Under the pieces are notes generated by a model. It was not told the DNA's origin. It made no database searches and worked only from the letters and a program-made list of their open reading frames with translations. Positions 39,201 through 45,755 of a stretch of 64,000 bases of DNA are shown one piece after another. The position numbers were made by a program, and so were the translations under genes. Position 1 is the stretch's first letter; each line of letters opens with the position of its first letter. This DNA comes from Limnephilus marmoratus (Eukaryota; Arthropoda; Insecta; Trichoptera; Limnephilidae), in assembly GCA_917880885.1 (NCBI GenBank), contig OU862908.1:14619501-14683500 (forward strand), in the 5' to 3' direction.

Positions 39201-42200
39201 TTTTTTCTATAATGACCTTTTATTTGTTCTCAGGTACATCTTCATGCGACGAATCCGACACGGAGTCCGAGCCAGGAATCACCCTGAAGAGGAAGCAGCG
39301 CCGGTCCAGGACTACCTTCAGTGGAGACCAGCTCGATGCCCTGGAGAGGGCCTTCACCAGGACCCAGTACCCTGACGTTTACACCAGGGAAGAACTGGCC
39401 CAAAAGACTAAACTAACAGAAGCCAGAGTTCAGGTAATTTATTTCAATCACTCTAGATATAAAAACACATTATTATGTAAATGTTCTACAATAAACTAGT
39501 TGTTACGTCTTTTATCAACTTGCTTTGTTTAACACGTTTTATATCAGTCCATCAGCTACTGGGTGGTATTACGCTTAGATAACTCGATCAAAATTTATTT
39601 ACTGAATTAAGTCTACCTATTTAAAATTACTTAACACATTTACATTCGGCCGAAACTGTAAACAGTAGGAATGATTCGTTGATAACAGACATAGAAACCA
39701 CAAAGGATGATAGATAGAATCATTAGCCTTAGGATTGAGAACAGATTGAATTGAAACAGATAAAGAAGTGCTACCGTATAATGAAATAGCTTTTATCATT
39801 TTATTGCATCGGGGCCTACTGCCTAGTATTTGCTTCTGTACATTCACGGCTACCGAGATATTATTAGGTATAATACAAGTTTATTATACTGCTCAAGACG
39901 TAGAACCTATGTTCCTTTAAAATCGTATATAGAATTCTGAAGGTACATTGGATCATATATTATGAACGCATGAGCCTTGTAGTATTCGTATACGGACACA
40001 TGTAGAACTTCAGCAAATTATTTCAGTTTTATAAAGCTAAGTTTGGTAGAAGACCATTCAAATCTACTTCTTTTGTGAATCATAATATATGAATAACTCA
40101 GGTAACTAATGATAATTTTATTTTCAGGTGTGGTTCTCCAACAGACGCGCGCGTCTTCGTAAGCAGCTCAACTCGCAGCAGCTCAGCGCATTCAATCCCA
40201 TGTCCCTCCAGCCCTCCTTCCCTACCCAGCAGCTGGAGTCCGCCCCCGCCCCCGCCAGCACCTTCTCACAGGGCTGCTGGCCCCCGCAGAGCTATTCCTG
40301 CCCGCAGCAGCCGCAGCTGGCGCCCCAGACAGGTTACGCGCCCTCGGCGTACGCGGAGCCCGCCCTGAGCAGCAGCCCGCCCTACTACGGGCTGGGCGGG
40401 CCGGGCGAGCACGCCGCCCCCAGCTGGCCCCCGCGCACCGCCAACCCTGCCGCCCAGAACAAGCTTCCCGAGGTGTCTGCCTGGCCGGATAATTATGGGT
40501 GAGTTGTCTCTCTATACTTCCAAAACTATTCATCAAACAACGAGTCCAAACTCCCATCCTGCTCGCAGAAGCTTCCGCCCACTAATTCTCCAGTGCGAAG
40601 TACAAAAGTCCTCATTCTACATCAGCTTACTCTATTACAGACCTATGAAGCCTACGTTTATCTCCGAGTGAATTTCTCTAGCCGGGATTAACGCCGCGTT
40701 TCTTTGGGACGCGCAATGATTAAAGCCTTAAATTGATAACTACAATTATCAGTGGCCAGCATATGATTAGATTGCCGGTGGAGGCGGCTAATCTAGTTTC
40801 CACGGGCTTTTTTACGTCTTGTAATAATTGTTCAATTTGGAGGAGTCGGTGGCTTTATAGCGCTCTATTACTGAAAATCTGCCGTTTGCAATTATATTAT
40901 ACACGTTACACTATATTAGTTGCCCATACCGACCTATCATAAATCATTTTAGCACACATCGCATCGATTTAATTTAAATATGCGAATAACGCTAGGTTTT
41001 TTTTATAACTAATTGATGAAATATTCGTATTCAAACTTTATGGTTTATTAGATATATTCATTAAACAAAAAACCTTTGAAAAAGCCGTGTGTGATAATAA
41101 AATACGACATTTCGCCAAAATATAAATATTAAAAATGCTAGAATCACCGTCGCGCTGCCATGCAAAGGCAGTTAAACTATCTCAAACACAATTAATTGAT
41201 CTGTTTTATATGCAAGATTTATCGACACAAGATGTCTTTATGTCTATCATTTAAGGCACTTAAAAGTAAGCTCGTTTTTTGTGAGTTTCGCGGCGTTCGG
41301 ACCCCCCTGCGCTTTATCGCGAGGGGATGCAGTATCTGCTATCTAGTGTGTGGTTTTTGATCAGGCTATCAATCCATTTGTGTATTTAGAAGGAGTATAT
41401 TACAAGATATCATAAACTAGTCACAATGGAAGCGACAGTAGAGGCAGCCGCGGCGGCCGACCGGGCTAGCAGAGCACACAGCTCAGAGCTCGTCGCTCGC
41501 GGCGCTTGGGGCAACCGTTTTGTTTTTTCCTTTTATTAAGTCAGTCAGCCGCTAATCAATTAAATGCTAAACAACACCACCAACAATTTAATAAACAGAG
41601 CGGAATCCGGTTATGCGTGATGTATAATATTTATATTTAGCTCTAATTGCGGGCTTCTCGGCAACGCTTTATTAAGCACTATTGCGAAGGCAATTGATAC
41701 AAGAGCGCATGTATCGGGAAAATAAGTAATTTGTTTGAAACGTCGAATTATTTTTAATTCAATGTGAATATACCTATTGAGATTCGGGCATAGCTCGCGC
41801 ACTATGATTTATCTGAGTAACACATTAAATCGATCTCTGTGGAAGTGGTACTTACCTACCTATCGATTTCCATCCTAGAAAAATATACCGATTCGAAATG
41901 ATTAAGGCTAATATAACATGAGCGGTACGCCTTTAGATTATAAGCCATCACAACATAATTATTGTTATATTTAAATAGAAATACAATATATCAGAACTAT
42001 ATAAATAGTATTAGAAACGATCACAGTGGTTTGTATTTAACCCTTCCAGCATCATGCTAATGCTTTTGCGGGTGCGGTTCGGTTGCGGTGCGGATGAGTT
42101 GCGGGTTGAGGTACGGGTAGAGTGCGGGCACCGTGGTTGTGTTAGAACCGGGGAGCTCTGCACGATGGGCTGCCCGGTAATGAATGGTTTTCAAGTCGGT

Positions 42201-42868
42201 AGCGTGATAATTAACCAAATAATCGACGTATACAATTTATTCAGCCGCCTTCGCCTCAAATGCCCGCCGTCAAATGATAATACCACCTGATGCCTGAACA
42301 TTCAACAGCTGAATTGAATATCATCTCCGGGACTTGTAAGATGCAACTTCTAAGACGATAAGGGCCATAACAAACACGTTAAACAAGTTGATTTAATAAT
42401 AATTACGATTGAATAATAAACACTGTTTACTCCTTCAATTAATTATTATGGCCACACGCAATACGGGGCAAAGTTCAAATACGCGATTTAAATTATAATA
42501 TTTGAGAAAAAATTTCAAAATGATACCGTTCGCCTGAAGCAATATACACTGACAGGGAGCTCTGGCAATTTGCAAAAGTTTTTCAGAATGAAATTTCTAG
42601 GTGAATGTAGTTTTGTGGAGCTTTGAAATATACAGTTAAACAGAAAAAATTACGTATTTAATTTTTGTACCGTTCATCTTTTTTTTTAAATTCACAAATT
42701 ATAATTTATCTCTTTTATGCTAATAAATGTTTTCTTTTTGTTCACAGATCATTTCTATCGATGAACCCAACACACTACGGATCTCACGCACACTCCCCCG
42801 GCGAGGCTAAGTCCGGCTATCCGTACATCGGCCAACTGGGAGGAATGGAGATGAGCCGAGTGCACTAG
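9251..42868 (+). CDS. gsb: gooseberry-like Pax3/7 transcription factor, whole gene (6 coding exons)
   Basis: Nuclear DNA-binding protein of the Pax group III family, which in insects acts in segment polarity and neural patterning. Join of 9251-9293, 16970-17142, 17855-18113, 39234-39433, 40128-40498 and 42748-42868 gives 1167 nt, or 388 aa plus stop. All junctions have AG/GT and the codon phases match. Paired domain is about residues 15-142, octapeptide HSIDGILG at 152-159, homeodomain 180-239 with Ser at homeodomain position 50, then a Pro/Ser/Ala/Gln-rich C-terminus. The octapeptide, the [12 protein letters not shown] stretch and RKQLN after the homeodomain fit Drosophila gooseberry better than gooseberry-neuro or paired. 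Drosophila gsb is about 427 aa, so this is slightly short. Intron 3 is about 21 kb. The gsb/gsb-n/prd distinction rests on remembered family sequence and would need a tree. Pax3/7 membership is certain. Confidence 0.93.
9294..11110. other. gsb intron 1, first part, no repeat recognised
   Basis: Mostly AT-rich, with GC-richer, non-repetitive-looking stretches at about 10180-10530 and 10640-10900 that contain GCTAAT and TAAT-core homeodomain-type sites. These are plausible but unproven cis-regulatory elements. Confidence 0.4.
11111..11152. repeat. TATC microsatellite
   Basis: Runs of TATC with interruptions at 11112-11150. Confidence 0.9.
11165..11530 (+). mobile_element. possible degraded Helitron-like element
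   Basis: Starts CTATATAAATAAAAATTAAT, followed by CGCATAACTTCCTAACGAC, and ends near GCAACGCAAGCCGGGAACCA. This start and end style is common in insect Helitrons, but the CTAG-type 3' end is not intact. It contains a very G/A-rich stretch at 11395-11480. Confidence 0.4.
11531..13254. other. gsb intron 1, no recognised feature
   Basis: AT-rich. 11860-11990 on the minus strand looks like an AT-rich LINE 3' end but cannot be assigned. 12600-12900 is GC-richer. Confidence 0.35.
13255..13497 (+). mobile_element. SINE-B copy, 5' truncated (LINE-tailed)
   Basis: Shares GAGGTTTGTCTAGGTCTTGG, the ACTGAACCCCAAATTCCTAC block and CTCCACACAGCATC...AGATGGCATAGGCCCT, ending CATGTAAAAAAA, with copies at 21437, 56081 and in part 15453. 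The last about 90 bp also match the LINE ends at 59946 (minus) and 62690 (plus). Confidence 0.8.
14150..14320 (+). repeat. two-copy direct repeat, about 118 bp apart
   Basis: The unit GGGCRTGCGCACATCAAATC, then CAAAGTTTCATCGCAATAGG at 14158-14200, recurs diverged at 14266-14310. It ends in GGAACACATAAGGGACAAAC, a string often seen at ends of insect transposons. The element type is not settled. Confidence 0.6.
15014..15452 (-). mobile_element. TTAA-ended MITE, copy 1 (439 bp)
   Basis: Ends TTAAAGCACCGCAACC and (reverse complement) TTAAGGTGCCGCTACC form imperfect inverted repeats of about 16 bp starting at TTAA. The interior (CTCAAAAAGAAGAAGATGGA, GTTTAATAAAACACGACTCG, GGGAGATATGTAAGAAATCG) recurs inverted at 32637-33046 and 56025-56736. 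There is no ORF. TTAA at both ends suggests piggyBac-type targeting (inference). Confidence 0.82.
15453..15771 (+). mobile_element. SINE-B-like copy
   Basis: Abuts the TTAA MITE. Contains GGCCGGATCGTGAGAGACTG, CTCCAGCAGGACTCTCTAGG and the shared CCTCCACACAGCATCCCAAA tail ending at CTCCTGTGCGGTGC. It has an alternative upstream part also seen at about 21595-21690. Confidence 0.7.
15774..15931 (+). mobile_element. G/C-tract MITE, copy 1 (158 bp)
   Basis: Flanked by TAA on both sides (15771-15773, 15932-15934). Terminal inverted repeats are GGGAACGTACCCATACTACG / GGGAATGTACCCATAATACG, then GTGACC. The interior has two long C runs. The TWA 3-bp duplication suggests PIF/Harbinger (inference). Confidence 0.88.
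15935..16960. other. gsb intron 1, 3' part
   Basis: No repeat or ORF recognised. Two GC-richer spots (16255-16330, 16570-16640) could be regulatory. The exon 2 acceptor tract begins near 16950. Confidence 0.4.
16970..17142 (+). CDS. gsb: gsb exon 2, N-terminal (PAI) half of paired domain
   Basis: Pyrimidine-rich tract and CAG acceptor end at 16969; donor GTCAGT starts at 17143. Encodes the second part of a split Gly codon and then 57 residues beginning [20 protein letters not shown] and ending SKILNRYQ. This is the PAI subdomain (beta hairpin and first helix-turn-helix) with the invariant [20 protein letters not shown] core. The exon ends exactly at the NRYQ/ETGS boundary. A decayed tandem copy follows at 17187-17348. 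Confidence 0.96.
17187..17348 (+). pseudogene. broken tandem copy of gsb paired-box exon 2
   Basis: From about 17187 the sequence repeats exon 2 and the first 14 nt of its donor intron (GTCAGTACCAGAT at 17336). The 3' part, about 125 bp, differs from exon 2 at only six sites. Five are third-codon-position silent changes and one is Arg to Gly in the QLRVSHG core. The 5' part is more diverged, about 6 differences in 30 bp. It has lost 13 bp that encode GRPL, which shifts the frame into a TGA at 17234. No pyrimidine tract or AG acceptor precedes it, so it should not be used as an internal exon, although its 5' splice site is intact. It may be a relic of a duplicated or mutually exclusive exon, or an assembly merge of paralogous sequence. 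Confidence 0.9.
17349..17840. other. gsb intron 2, after the pseudo-exon
   Basis: AT-rich, with loosely repeated ATGGTCAAA/TGATCAAAT strings (17370-17700) and TTCTTATTTTGG repeats (17460-17515). There is no coding signal. Confidence 0.5.
17855..18113 (+). CDS. gsb: gsb exon 3, C-terminal (RED) half of paired domain plus octapeptide
   Basis: Acceptor TTTTCAACAG ends at 17854; donor GTAAGT begins at 18114. Encodes residues 73-158 plus one base. It starts [20 protein letters not shown], carries the second helix-turn-helix ([21 protein letters not shown]), then a basic and acidic linker and the octapeptide HSIDGILG, the Groucho-binding eh1-like motif of Pax2/5/8 and Pax3/7 proteins. A SINE-A copy begins only about 15-20 bp past the donor. 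Confidence 0.96.
18130..18484 (+). mobile_element. SINE-A copy next to gsb exon 3 donor
   Basis: tRNA-like head with B box GGTTCAAACTCC (18161-18172), the TTTTATCTGATTGATTTG link, the GCGGCACGTTCCAGAGTGGA block, the body, and a tail truncated near 18484. Starts about 16 bp after the exon 3 5' splice site. Confidence 0.88.
18611..19293. mobile_element. long inverted repeat (two about 220-bp arms, about 240-bp spacer)
   Basis: Arm 18611-18835 (ATGCAGATCCCGCCAAATGT, AAAATTGAGGGAGATACAGC, TAAAGAATGTATGAAATGAC) is repeated as reverse complement at 19070-19293 with scattered mismatches. Each arm has a small open frame that is the mirror of the other. The spacer repeats TGTAACATGGT. Likely a foldback element or inverted transposon pair; no transposase seen. 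Confidence 0.85.
19294..20360. other. gsb intron 3, possible regulatory stretch 19900-20110
   Basis: AT-rich except 20030-20130, which is GC-richer and looks single-copy. Confidence 0.35.
20368..20487. repeat. 30-bp tandem repeat
   Basis: The unit TACATTTTTGCTTTAAAGTT + ATGGTATTTA is repeated about four times, with the later units diverged or truncated. Confidence 0.9.
20491..21108. mobile_element. possible hAT-type element
   Basis: Left edge CAGGGCTTGATAACAACC and right edge GGTTGCTCATCACTG (CAGTGATGAGCAACC reversed) share a CAG.G...CAACC pattern typical of hAT ends. Flanking 8-mers do not match, so the pair may not be one insertion. Confidence 0.45.
21437..21831 (+). mobile_element. SINE-B copy, long form
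   Basis: Starts near GGCGGGTTTGGGTACCACTG and contains GTTTGGTGATTTAGCTGGG and GCCCGGGTTCAG, which resemble pol III A and B boxes. It then has GAGATTTGTCTAGGACTAGG, the CTTCACACAGCA tail and GGGCCTCCTGCGTGGAGTTT. 56081-56398 shares the 5' part. Confidence 0.75.
22140..22600 (+). promoter_or_regulatory. GC-rich intronic island with TATA-like motif
   Basis: A roughly 450-bp GC-rich, CpG-bearing patch in AT-rich intron 3, open in two frames but with no known protein similarity. TATAAAAA lies at 22348-22355. It could be an alternative promoter, an enhancer or an embedded noncoding exon. Confidence 0.35.
22761..22927 (+). mobile_element. G/C-tract MITE, copy 2 (167 bp)
   Basis: TAA duplicated on each side (22758-22760, 22928-22930). 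Same ends and C runs as 15774-15931; the first C run is about 18 nt long. Confidence 0.9.
22931..23878. other. gsb intron 3, no gene
   Basis: AT-rich. 23500-23590 (GCGCTTTATAAATCAGCC + ATTATTATTATTA) looks like a retroposon 3' tail. 38240-38310 has a similar string. Confidence 0.4.
24081..24883. mobile_element. hAT-like non-autonomous element nested in SINE-A (803 bp)
   Basis: Flanked by the 8-bp duplication CACTAGGG (24073-24080, 24884-24891). Ends CAGGGATTCCCAAACTGTGT and, reversed, CAGGGTTTCCCAAACTTTTT are inverted repeats with the CAGGG..TTCCCAAACT form of hAT elements. No transposase. Contains a long T-rich tandem array at 24480-24735. Confidence 0.93.
24480..24735. repeat. T-rich tandem array, units about 20-30 bp
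   Basis: Repeats of TTGTTGTTTATTTTCCATTT + TTT and variants, inside the hAT-like element. The Phe/Leu/Ile-rich open frames are artefacts of the repeat. Confidence 0.9.
25244..25406 (-). mobile_element. G/C-tract MITE, copy 3 (163 bp)
   Basis: TTA duplicated on both sides (25241-25243, 25407-25409). Inverted orientation: the long runs are G. Confidence 0.9.
25499..25672 (+). mobile_element. MITE with AAGAGAYATGCTAT ends, copy 1 (174 bp)
   Basis: Left end AAGAGATATGCTAT, right end ATAGCATGTCTCTT. The interior has TTGGTTAACAATATCAGCGA, shared with 47470-47937 and 53706-53998. Confidence 0.8.
25673..27435. other. gsb intron 3, no gene; GGGCACC minisatellite
   Basis: 27190-27250 holds a short array of CACCGGG units. 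25720-25900 and 26985-27350 are GC-richer but match nothing. Otherwise AT-rich. Confidence 0.4.
27436..27660 (+). repeat. dispersed repeat, copy 1 (with 32460-32640)
   Basis: Shares CAGTTGATTAGTCGGACATC, TTATGCAGAAACACT and TAATGTACCGGACCGTTACG with the second copy in the same order. Family unknown. Confidence 0.7.
27734..27916 (-). mobile_element. MITE with GAAGTGAAAACTT ends, copy 1 (183 bp)
   Basis: Imperfect inverted ends GAAGTGAAACTTT / AAGTTTTCACTTC. The interior matches (inverted) 36881-37080 and 30930-31164: GGGGAGGCTACGAAGCACTG and GTTTCATCGAGTTTCAAATC. Confidence 0.8.
27977..28400 (+). mobile_element. SINE-A copy, full length with good tRNA-like head
   Basis: Head CTCTGTAGTCCAGTGGATAA (A box) and CACGGGTTCGAACCCGGCAT (B box and T-arm), then the TTTTATTTGATTAATTTGTG link, the body and an A-run at about 28388-28400. 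Confidence 0.93.
28985..29175. mobile_element. palindromic MITE with TCATTAAAAGTGAT core, copy 1
   Basis: Left TTGGTGACCGGAATGAAATC + AACTCAACAACTCTTTGAAA, right TTTCAAAGAGGTGTTGAGTT...GGCATAG in inverted arrangement. Related copies at 31955-32150 and 47601-47806. Confidence 0.7.
29290..29442 (+). mobile_element. G/C-tract MITE, copy 4 (153 bp)
   Basis: Same ends and C runs as the family. Flanks CAA/TAA. A SINE-A fragment begins about 10 bp after it. Confidence 0.88.
29452..29692 (-). mobile_element. SINE-A fragment
   Basis: Reverse complement of the body only. It contains a duplicated GGGGAAGAGGAAGAT unit (29536-29575). Confidence 0.85.
29895..30168. mobile_element. foldback element, about 270 bp
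   Basis: Left arm CTCTTTTTTCAGCCCGAATC...GACCAAAGACAAAAATTTTT...TTTACGCGATCGC...TTGGCATCACAGCAAACAAC is mirrored on the right as CATGCTGTTTTTTGTGATGC...GGGATCGCTATTT (reversed)...GTCTTTGGTTTCTTTACGGG...GGGCTGAAAAAAAGAGTCGG. The arms are imperfect and fill nearly the whole element. Confidence 0.85.
30930..31164 (+). mobile_element. GAAGTGAAAACTT MITE, copy 2
   Basis: Diverged left end; right end AAAGGTTTCACTTC. Contains two CTCCTCTTTGTG...GCTTCGTAA units, as in 36881-37080. Confidence 0.75.
31165..31950. other. gsb intron 3, no recognised gene
   Basis: AT-rich. A CATGAGC triplication lies at 31741-31762. A long minus-strand open frame at 31560-31985 matches nothing known. Confidence 0.35.
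31955..32150. mobile_element. palindromic MITE (TCATTAAAAGTGAT core), copy 2
   Basis: CAACTCAACCA...CATTAAAAGTGATGAAAAAA...AACCTAACCTAACGAG...GTTAATGACTTTTTAAAGGA...TTGTTGAATTGTCCAGTCAC; same layout as 28985-29175. Confidence 0.7.
32460..32640 (+). repeat. dispersed repeat, copy 2 (with 27436-27660)
   Basis: Diverged version of the 27.4-kb repeat, running directly into the TTAA MITE at 32637. Confidence 0.65.
32637..33046 (+). mobile_element. TTAA-ended MITE, copy 2
   Basis: CCGCCGCTATCCGAATTTCT at the left, TTTTTGAGCGCGGTTACGAC + GCCTTAA at the right. Full interior shared with 15014-15452 (inverted). The left TTAA is mutated. Confidence 0.85.
33640..34100 (-). mobile_element. BEL/Pao LTR-retrotransposon pol fragment
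   Basis: Minus-strand 150-aa open frame with the region between protease and reverse transcriptase of BEL/Pao elements: [42 protein letters not shown], then the start of [13 protein letters not shown] and [19 protein letters not shown]. No LTRs or rest of pol nearby. A 54-bp stretch of its RT end is repeated inverted at 34146-34199. Confidence 0.88.
34320..34625 (+). mobile_element. Helitron-like non-autonomous element
   Basis: Body GTATAAAATAAAGTCGCTCC, AAACTACGCAACGGATTTTC, GAGTGATTCAAGAGAAAGGT strongly resembles common lepidopteran Helitrons. The 3' end has a short hairpin (AGCAGGGGTCTGCT) followed by GGTAAAT, close to the hairpin-plus-CTRR end. Confidence 0.7.
34626..35740. other. gsb intron 3, no gene
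   Basis: AT-rich; no repeat recognised with confidence. Confidence 0.35.
35745..36275 (+). mobile_element. GAAGTGAAAACTT MITE, copy 3, interrupted
   Basis: Left half 35745-35866 (AAAGTGAAAACTTCTTTAGC, GACAAACACATACATCTGTA) and right half 36215-36275 (GTGCTTCGTAGTTTGCTCTC, TTTCGCTTCTACCGCGTGTG) are separated by about 350 bp of unrelated DNA, probably a later insertion. Confidence 0.6.
36881..37080 (+). mobile_element. GAAGTGAAAACTT MITE, copy 4 (200 bp)
   Basis: Clean inverted ends GAAGTGAAAACTT and AAGATTTCACTTC, with two tandem CTCCTCT.TGTG..GTGCTTCGTAG units inside. Confidence 0.85.
37380..38100 (-). mobile_element. LINE ORF2 C-terminal fragment
   Basis: Minus-strand frames 37591-38058 and 37446-37661, related by one frameshift: [77 protein letters not shown], then [20 protein letters not shown]. 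This is the region C-terminal to the RT active site of Jockey/CR1-like elements, same type as 8060-8637. Confidence 0.88.
38101..38880. other. gsb intron 3, no gene
   Basis: AT-rich; retroposon-tail-like GCGCTGTATAAATATAACAT at 38280-38300. Confidence 0.4.
38895..39165 (-). mobile_element. LINE 3' terminal fragment (family of 3540-3685)
   Basis: Reverse complement of the 3540-3685 segment, interrupted between about 38945 and 39100. It ends about 65 bp before the acceptor of the homeobox exon. Confidence 0.6.
39234..39433 (+). CDS. gsb: gsb exon 4, homeodomain helices 1-2 and start of helix 3
   Basis: Acceptor TTGTTCTCAG ends at 39233 and donor GTAATT starts at 39434. Residues 159-225: [20 protein letters not shown], then the homeodomain from [20 protein letters not shown] through TEARVQ. 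The exon ends between homeodomain positions 46 and 47, the classic paired-class intron position. The acidic DTESEPG linker and [12 protein letters not shown] are typical of gsb and Pax3/7 proteins. Confidence 0.97.
39434..40127. other. gsb: gsb intron 4
   Basis: About 0.7 kb, AT-rich, no transposon recognised. Confidence 0.7.
40128..40498 (+). CDS. gsb: gsb exon 5, recognition helix and Pro/Ser/Gln-rich C-terminal region
   Basis: Acceptor ATTTTATTTTCAG ends at 40127; donor GTGAGT starts at 40499. The first codons give [18 protein letters not shown], completing the homeodomain with Ser50. Then follow about 105 residues rich in Pro, Ser, Ala, Gln and Tyr, with no other domain, likely the transactivation region. 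The exon is strikingly GC-rich relative to its flanks. Read-through into the intron meets TGA at once (40500). Confidence 0.96.
40499..42747. other. gsb: gsb intron 5, repeat-poor, possible enhancers
   Basis: No repeat families are seen. 40670-40870 (GCCGGGATTAACGCC, GATTAAAGCC, GGCTAATCTAG) and the GC-rich 41425-41515 look single-copy. Homeodomain-type TAAT cores and GGATTA suggest, but do not show, cis-regulatory function. Confidence 0.4.
42748..42868 (+). CDS. gsb: gsb exon 6, C-terminus and stop
   Basis: Acceptor TTTTTGTTCACAG ends at 42747. One base completes the split Gly codon of exon 5, then [20 protein letters not shown] and a tail ending GGMEMSRVH and TAG at 42866-42868. Total coding length is divisible by three only with this acceptor phase. 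The peptide does not match a domain I know. GC content and codon use resemble exon 5, and the sequence outside is AT-rich. Confidence 0.85.
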
Positions 42869-43130
42869 TATCCACTATTTCCAACGTAACACTGCCAAAG
42901 GCTTAGCGATATAATTATAAAACCACCCTTCGTCAAAAACCCCGTCTAATAAAACTTTTTGATCCCCATCAAAGAAAATTAGTGCCTTAAAAATTGCACA
43001 AAAGCAACATCTCAATTATTAAGGGTTGTGTTTAAAGGCCTTCAAAGTTTGATTTACATAAAATTTTATGTAATTAAAATAAATAGATATGTTTTCAAAC
43101 ACTGTTAACTCTAAACCAAAATAAAGAGTG
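42869..43130 (+). terminator. gsb: probable gsb 3' UTR with poly(A) signals
   Basis: AT-rich sequence after the stop. Canonical AATAAA hexamers lie at 43078-43083 and 43120-43125, about 210 and 250 bp downstream, with more further on (for example near 43545). No repeats are seen in this stretch. Which signal is used cannot be told from sequence. Confidence 0.5.
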
Positions 43131-44405
43131 TTCATTTGAATTTTCCTAACCTAAAATAAATTTAAGAGTCTGGCAGGTAGATGTTTGCTGCCAAATTTTA
43201 TTTTATTTTTATCTGTAATAACATACTTATTACAATATTTCCTTGATAATTCCCAGTGATCTTTTACTTTAATATTTAACTAAATCTCAGTAAACTTTAC
43301 ATTAATATATAATGTATGTATTTTGTAGCTAAACTAATTAGATTGTAAGATATTCAAATGTATTTATTCTATGTTTATAAAAATGAAAAATTATTAACTG
43401 CAGTCAAATAATGTTATTGTTTTTTCACAAAATCATGATTTTCATTCATGGAAATTGTGAAACAAGTTAAATGTAGGTATGGGCAATATAATGTTAGCTG
43501 ATTGTTAATAAACACCATAATTATATTTTATGTTGTAATTCTAGTAATAAAACTTCAAAGCTGTGTTAGATTTATGGTGCCTGTCAGTTTTCTCAACTAT
43601 TAATTATTATTTTTGTTGTACATTTTAATAAGTCATAGATATCTAATATTTAATGAATAGATATGTTATTTGGAAAAAAATATGGATAAAATAGACCAAG
43701 TCCAGTATTTTATAAATGCAATCCGCAGATAATAGAAATAACGGGAGATATGGCACAGAAGCGTGCCGTCTATCGCCAAGCTACGACCAAACTGCACGTG
43801 CTATCAAAGTGGCGGAGCCAATAAAAGTTATGCATTTGGTGTTTACATAGAAACAAATTGTTAATGGTTCATGACCCATCTCCATTGTTTCTATGATCAA
43901 TGAAAGAACCTAATTTTGTTCAATAACCCCATTAGCCCTTTATAAAATACTTATTTTAGATGCAGTAATTATAATATGTTTCTTTACACTTTGGGGTTGT
44001 TTTTTTAACATTCATGTCAGTTATTTGTTATAAATTTGTATTGCACCGCACAATAATCATAAAATTTGTATGATATAATCACTCCACCGTATTATTTCCA
44101 CAAAATGTATTATTGTTAACCCCCGAAAATCAATTTATTAAAATAATGTAAATAGTTTTATTGGTCTGAGTTGAATTAAATAAATATGTAATTGTAATTC
44201 GTTTAGATAATTAAAAAATACGAATTCTATCATAAAATACATCTTTACTTTACCATCCATATATGATTTTACATACTACATCAATATCGATCATACTGAA
44301 TAACAACGTAGATATATGCCTAACTTAATAAAATATCTATGGGAGATACGTAGGTACCTACATTTGATAGAGCAATCCCGAAGAGTTACAAAATTCATTT
44401 TAGGA
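43131..44405. other. downstream of gsb, no gene
   Basis: AT-rich. A GC-richer stretch at 43735-43900 (ACGGGAGATATGGCACAGAA, AGTGGCGGAGCCAATAAAAG) looks single-copy and could be regulatory. Confidence 0.4.
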
Positions 44406-44409
44406 GGAA

Positions 44410-45540
44410 CTTACAATTCATAAGTGGGGGTAAAAGGTACAATTTTACAAGGTATTTTGATATCAAAAATATAAATTTCACATTCAGTACACCATAAATA
44501 CAAAAATAAAAGACAGGTTAAGTAGAACAAACAACAAGAGAAAACGAGTAAAAAAAACATGGATATACAAATATGGATAATTTCAAATAAAGGGAAAAGA
44601 AAAGGAGAGAAAATAAAAGATAGGTTAAGGTTAAGTAGAATAAACAAGAGAAAACAAGTAAAAAAACATGGATATACAAATATACATGATTACAAATGAA
44701 GGGAAAAGAAAAGGAGAGAAAATAAAAGACAGGTTAAGGTTAAGTAGAACAAACAAGAGAAAACAAGTAAAAAAACATGGATATACAAATATACATGATT
44801 ACAAATGAAGGGAAAACAAAAGGAGAGAAAATAAAAGACAGGTTAAGGTTAAGTAGAACAAACAAAAGAAAACAAGTAAATAAAACAAGGATATACAAAT
44901 ATGGATGATTACAAATTAAGGGAAAAGAAAAGGAGAGAAAAAGAGACAATGAACAGAACAACAGAACAAACAGAACAAAAACATTACAAGAAAATTACGT
45001 ATTTAAATTTTCAAATGCACTAAAAATATATTCTTTTAAAGCATTCCTAGTATTTTTTTTGTGGTGGACGTTTTTGTATTTTGAAGCGAATTATATAGTG
45101 TGAAGGTAAGGTACATGGATTTTTCAGAGATTTCATAGTATGTTTGAGGAACGCGGCTTCTATTGTTATTTCGAGTATTGTGGTTGTGGATGTTTTGATT
45201 GTAAAGTGGCGTGATGTTAGTGTCAGTTGATTGTTGAGTATGATGCTTGTGATTTCATTTTTAGAAAGCCTCGTAATTGGAAGGATATAGGAAACTGAAT
45301 AGATGTCCCATAGAAGTCCAAAAATATTTCTGGGAGCTTGGTTTTGAATCACCTGTAGGTCAGCTATTAATTTTTTTGATGCAAAGCCCCAGATACGGCA
45401 GAGAGAGGACGGGTGTGAATGTACCATGGAGTAGTGCACTGAAATTGGTAAAAGAATGGTAAGTAATCCTTGAAGCCTACAGAGTACACCAATTATAGGA
45501 GTAATTTTCTCGTTTACACGATTTATGTAGAGATCCCACG
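44410..45540 (-). mobile_element. LINE 3' end with tandem-repeated 3' UTR
   Basis: 45040-45540 on the minus strand encodes a LINE C-terminus (SSLCRIWGFASKKL, IADLQVIQNQAPRNIFGLLW). Downstream on that strand, 44500-44945 holds four units of about 108 bp. A repeated 3' UTR after a LINE coding end is the simplest reading. Confidence 0.72.
44500..44945. repeat. about 108-bp tandem repeat, 4 units
   Basis: GACAGGTTAAGGTTAAGTAG recurs at about 44514, 44621, 44731 and 44840; each unit ends in GGGAAAAGAAAAGGAGAGAA. Confidence 0.92.
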
Positions 45541-45755
45541 AGAGTTGGGAATCTACGATCAGGTCAAAGTATTTATGTATTCAATAATATAATATTGTGT
45601 AAAAGTACCAACATTTTTAGAGGTAAAAGTCTTTATATAAGCGAGAGATAACTACCATCGGAAAGTATTTGCTCACTTGTTTAAATTGTTATCTACTTAA
45701 CTATACTCCCCCCCCCCTTAGCATGCGCTAGAAGGGAGTGGGAGAGCACAAATGT

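Noticed and set aside
39080..39233. Upstream extension of the homeobox exon frame
   Set aside because: Open by chance through the pyrimidine tract and a LINE fragment; the TTCTCAG acceptor at 39233 and phase match with exon 3 set the boundary.
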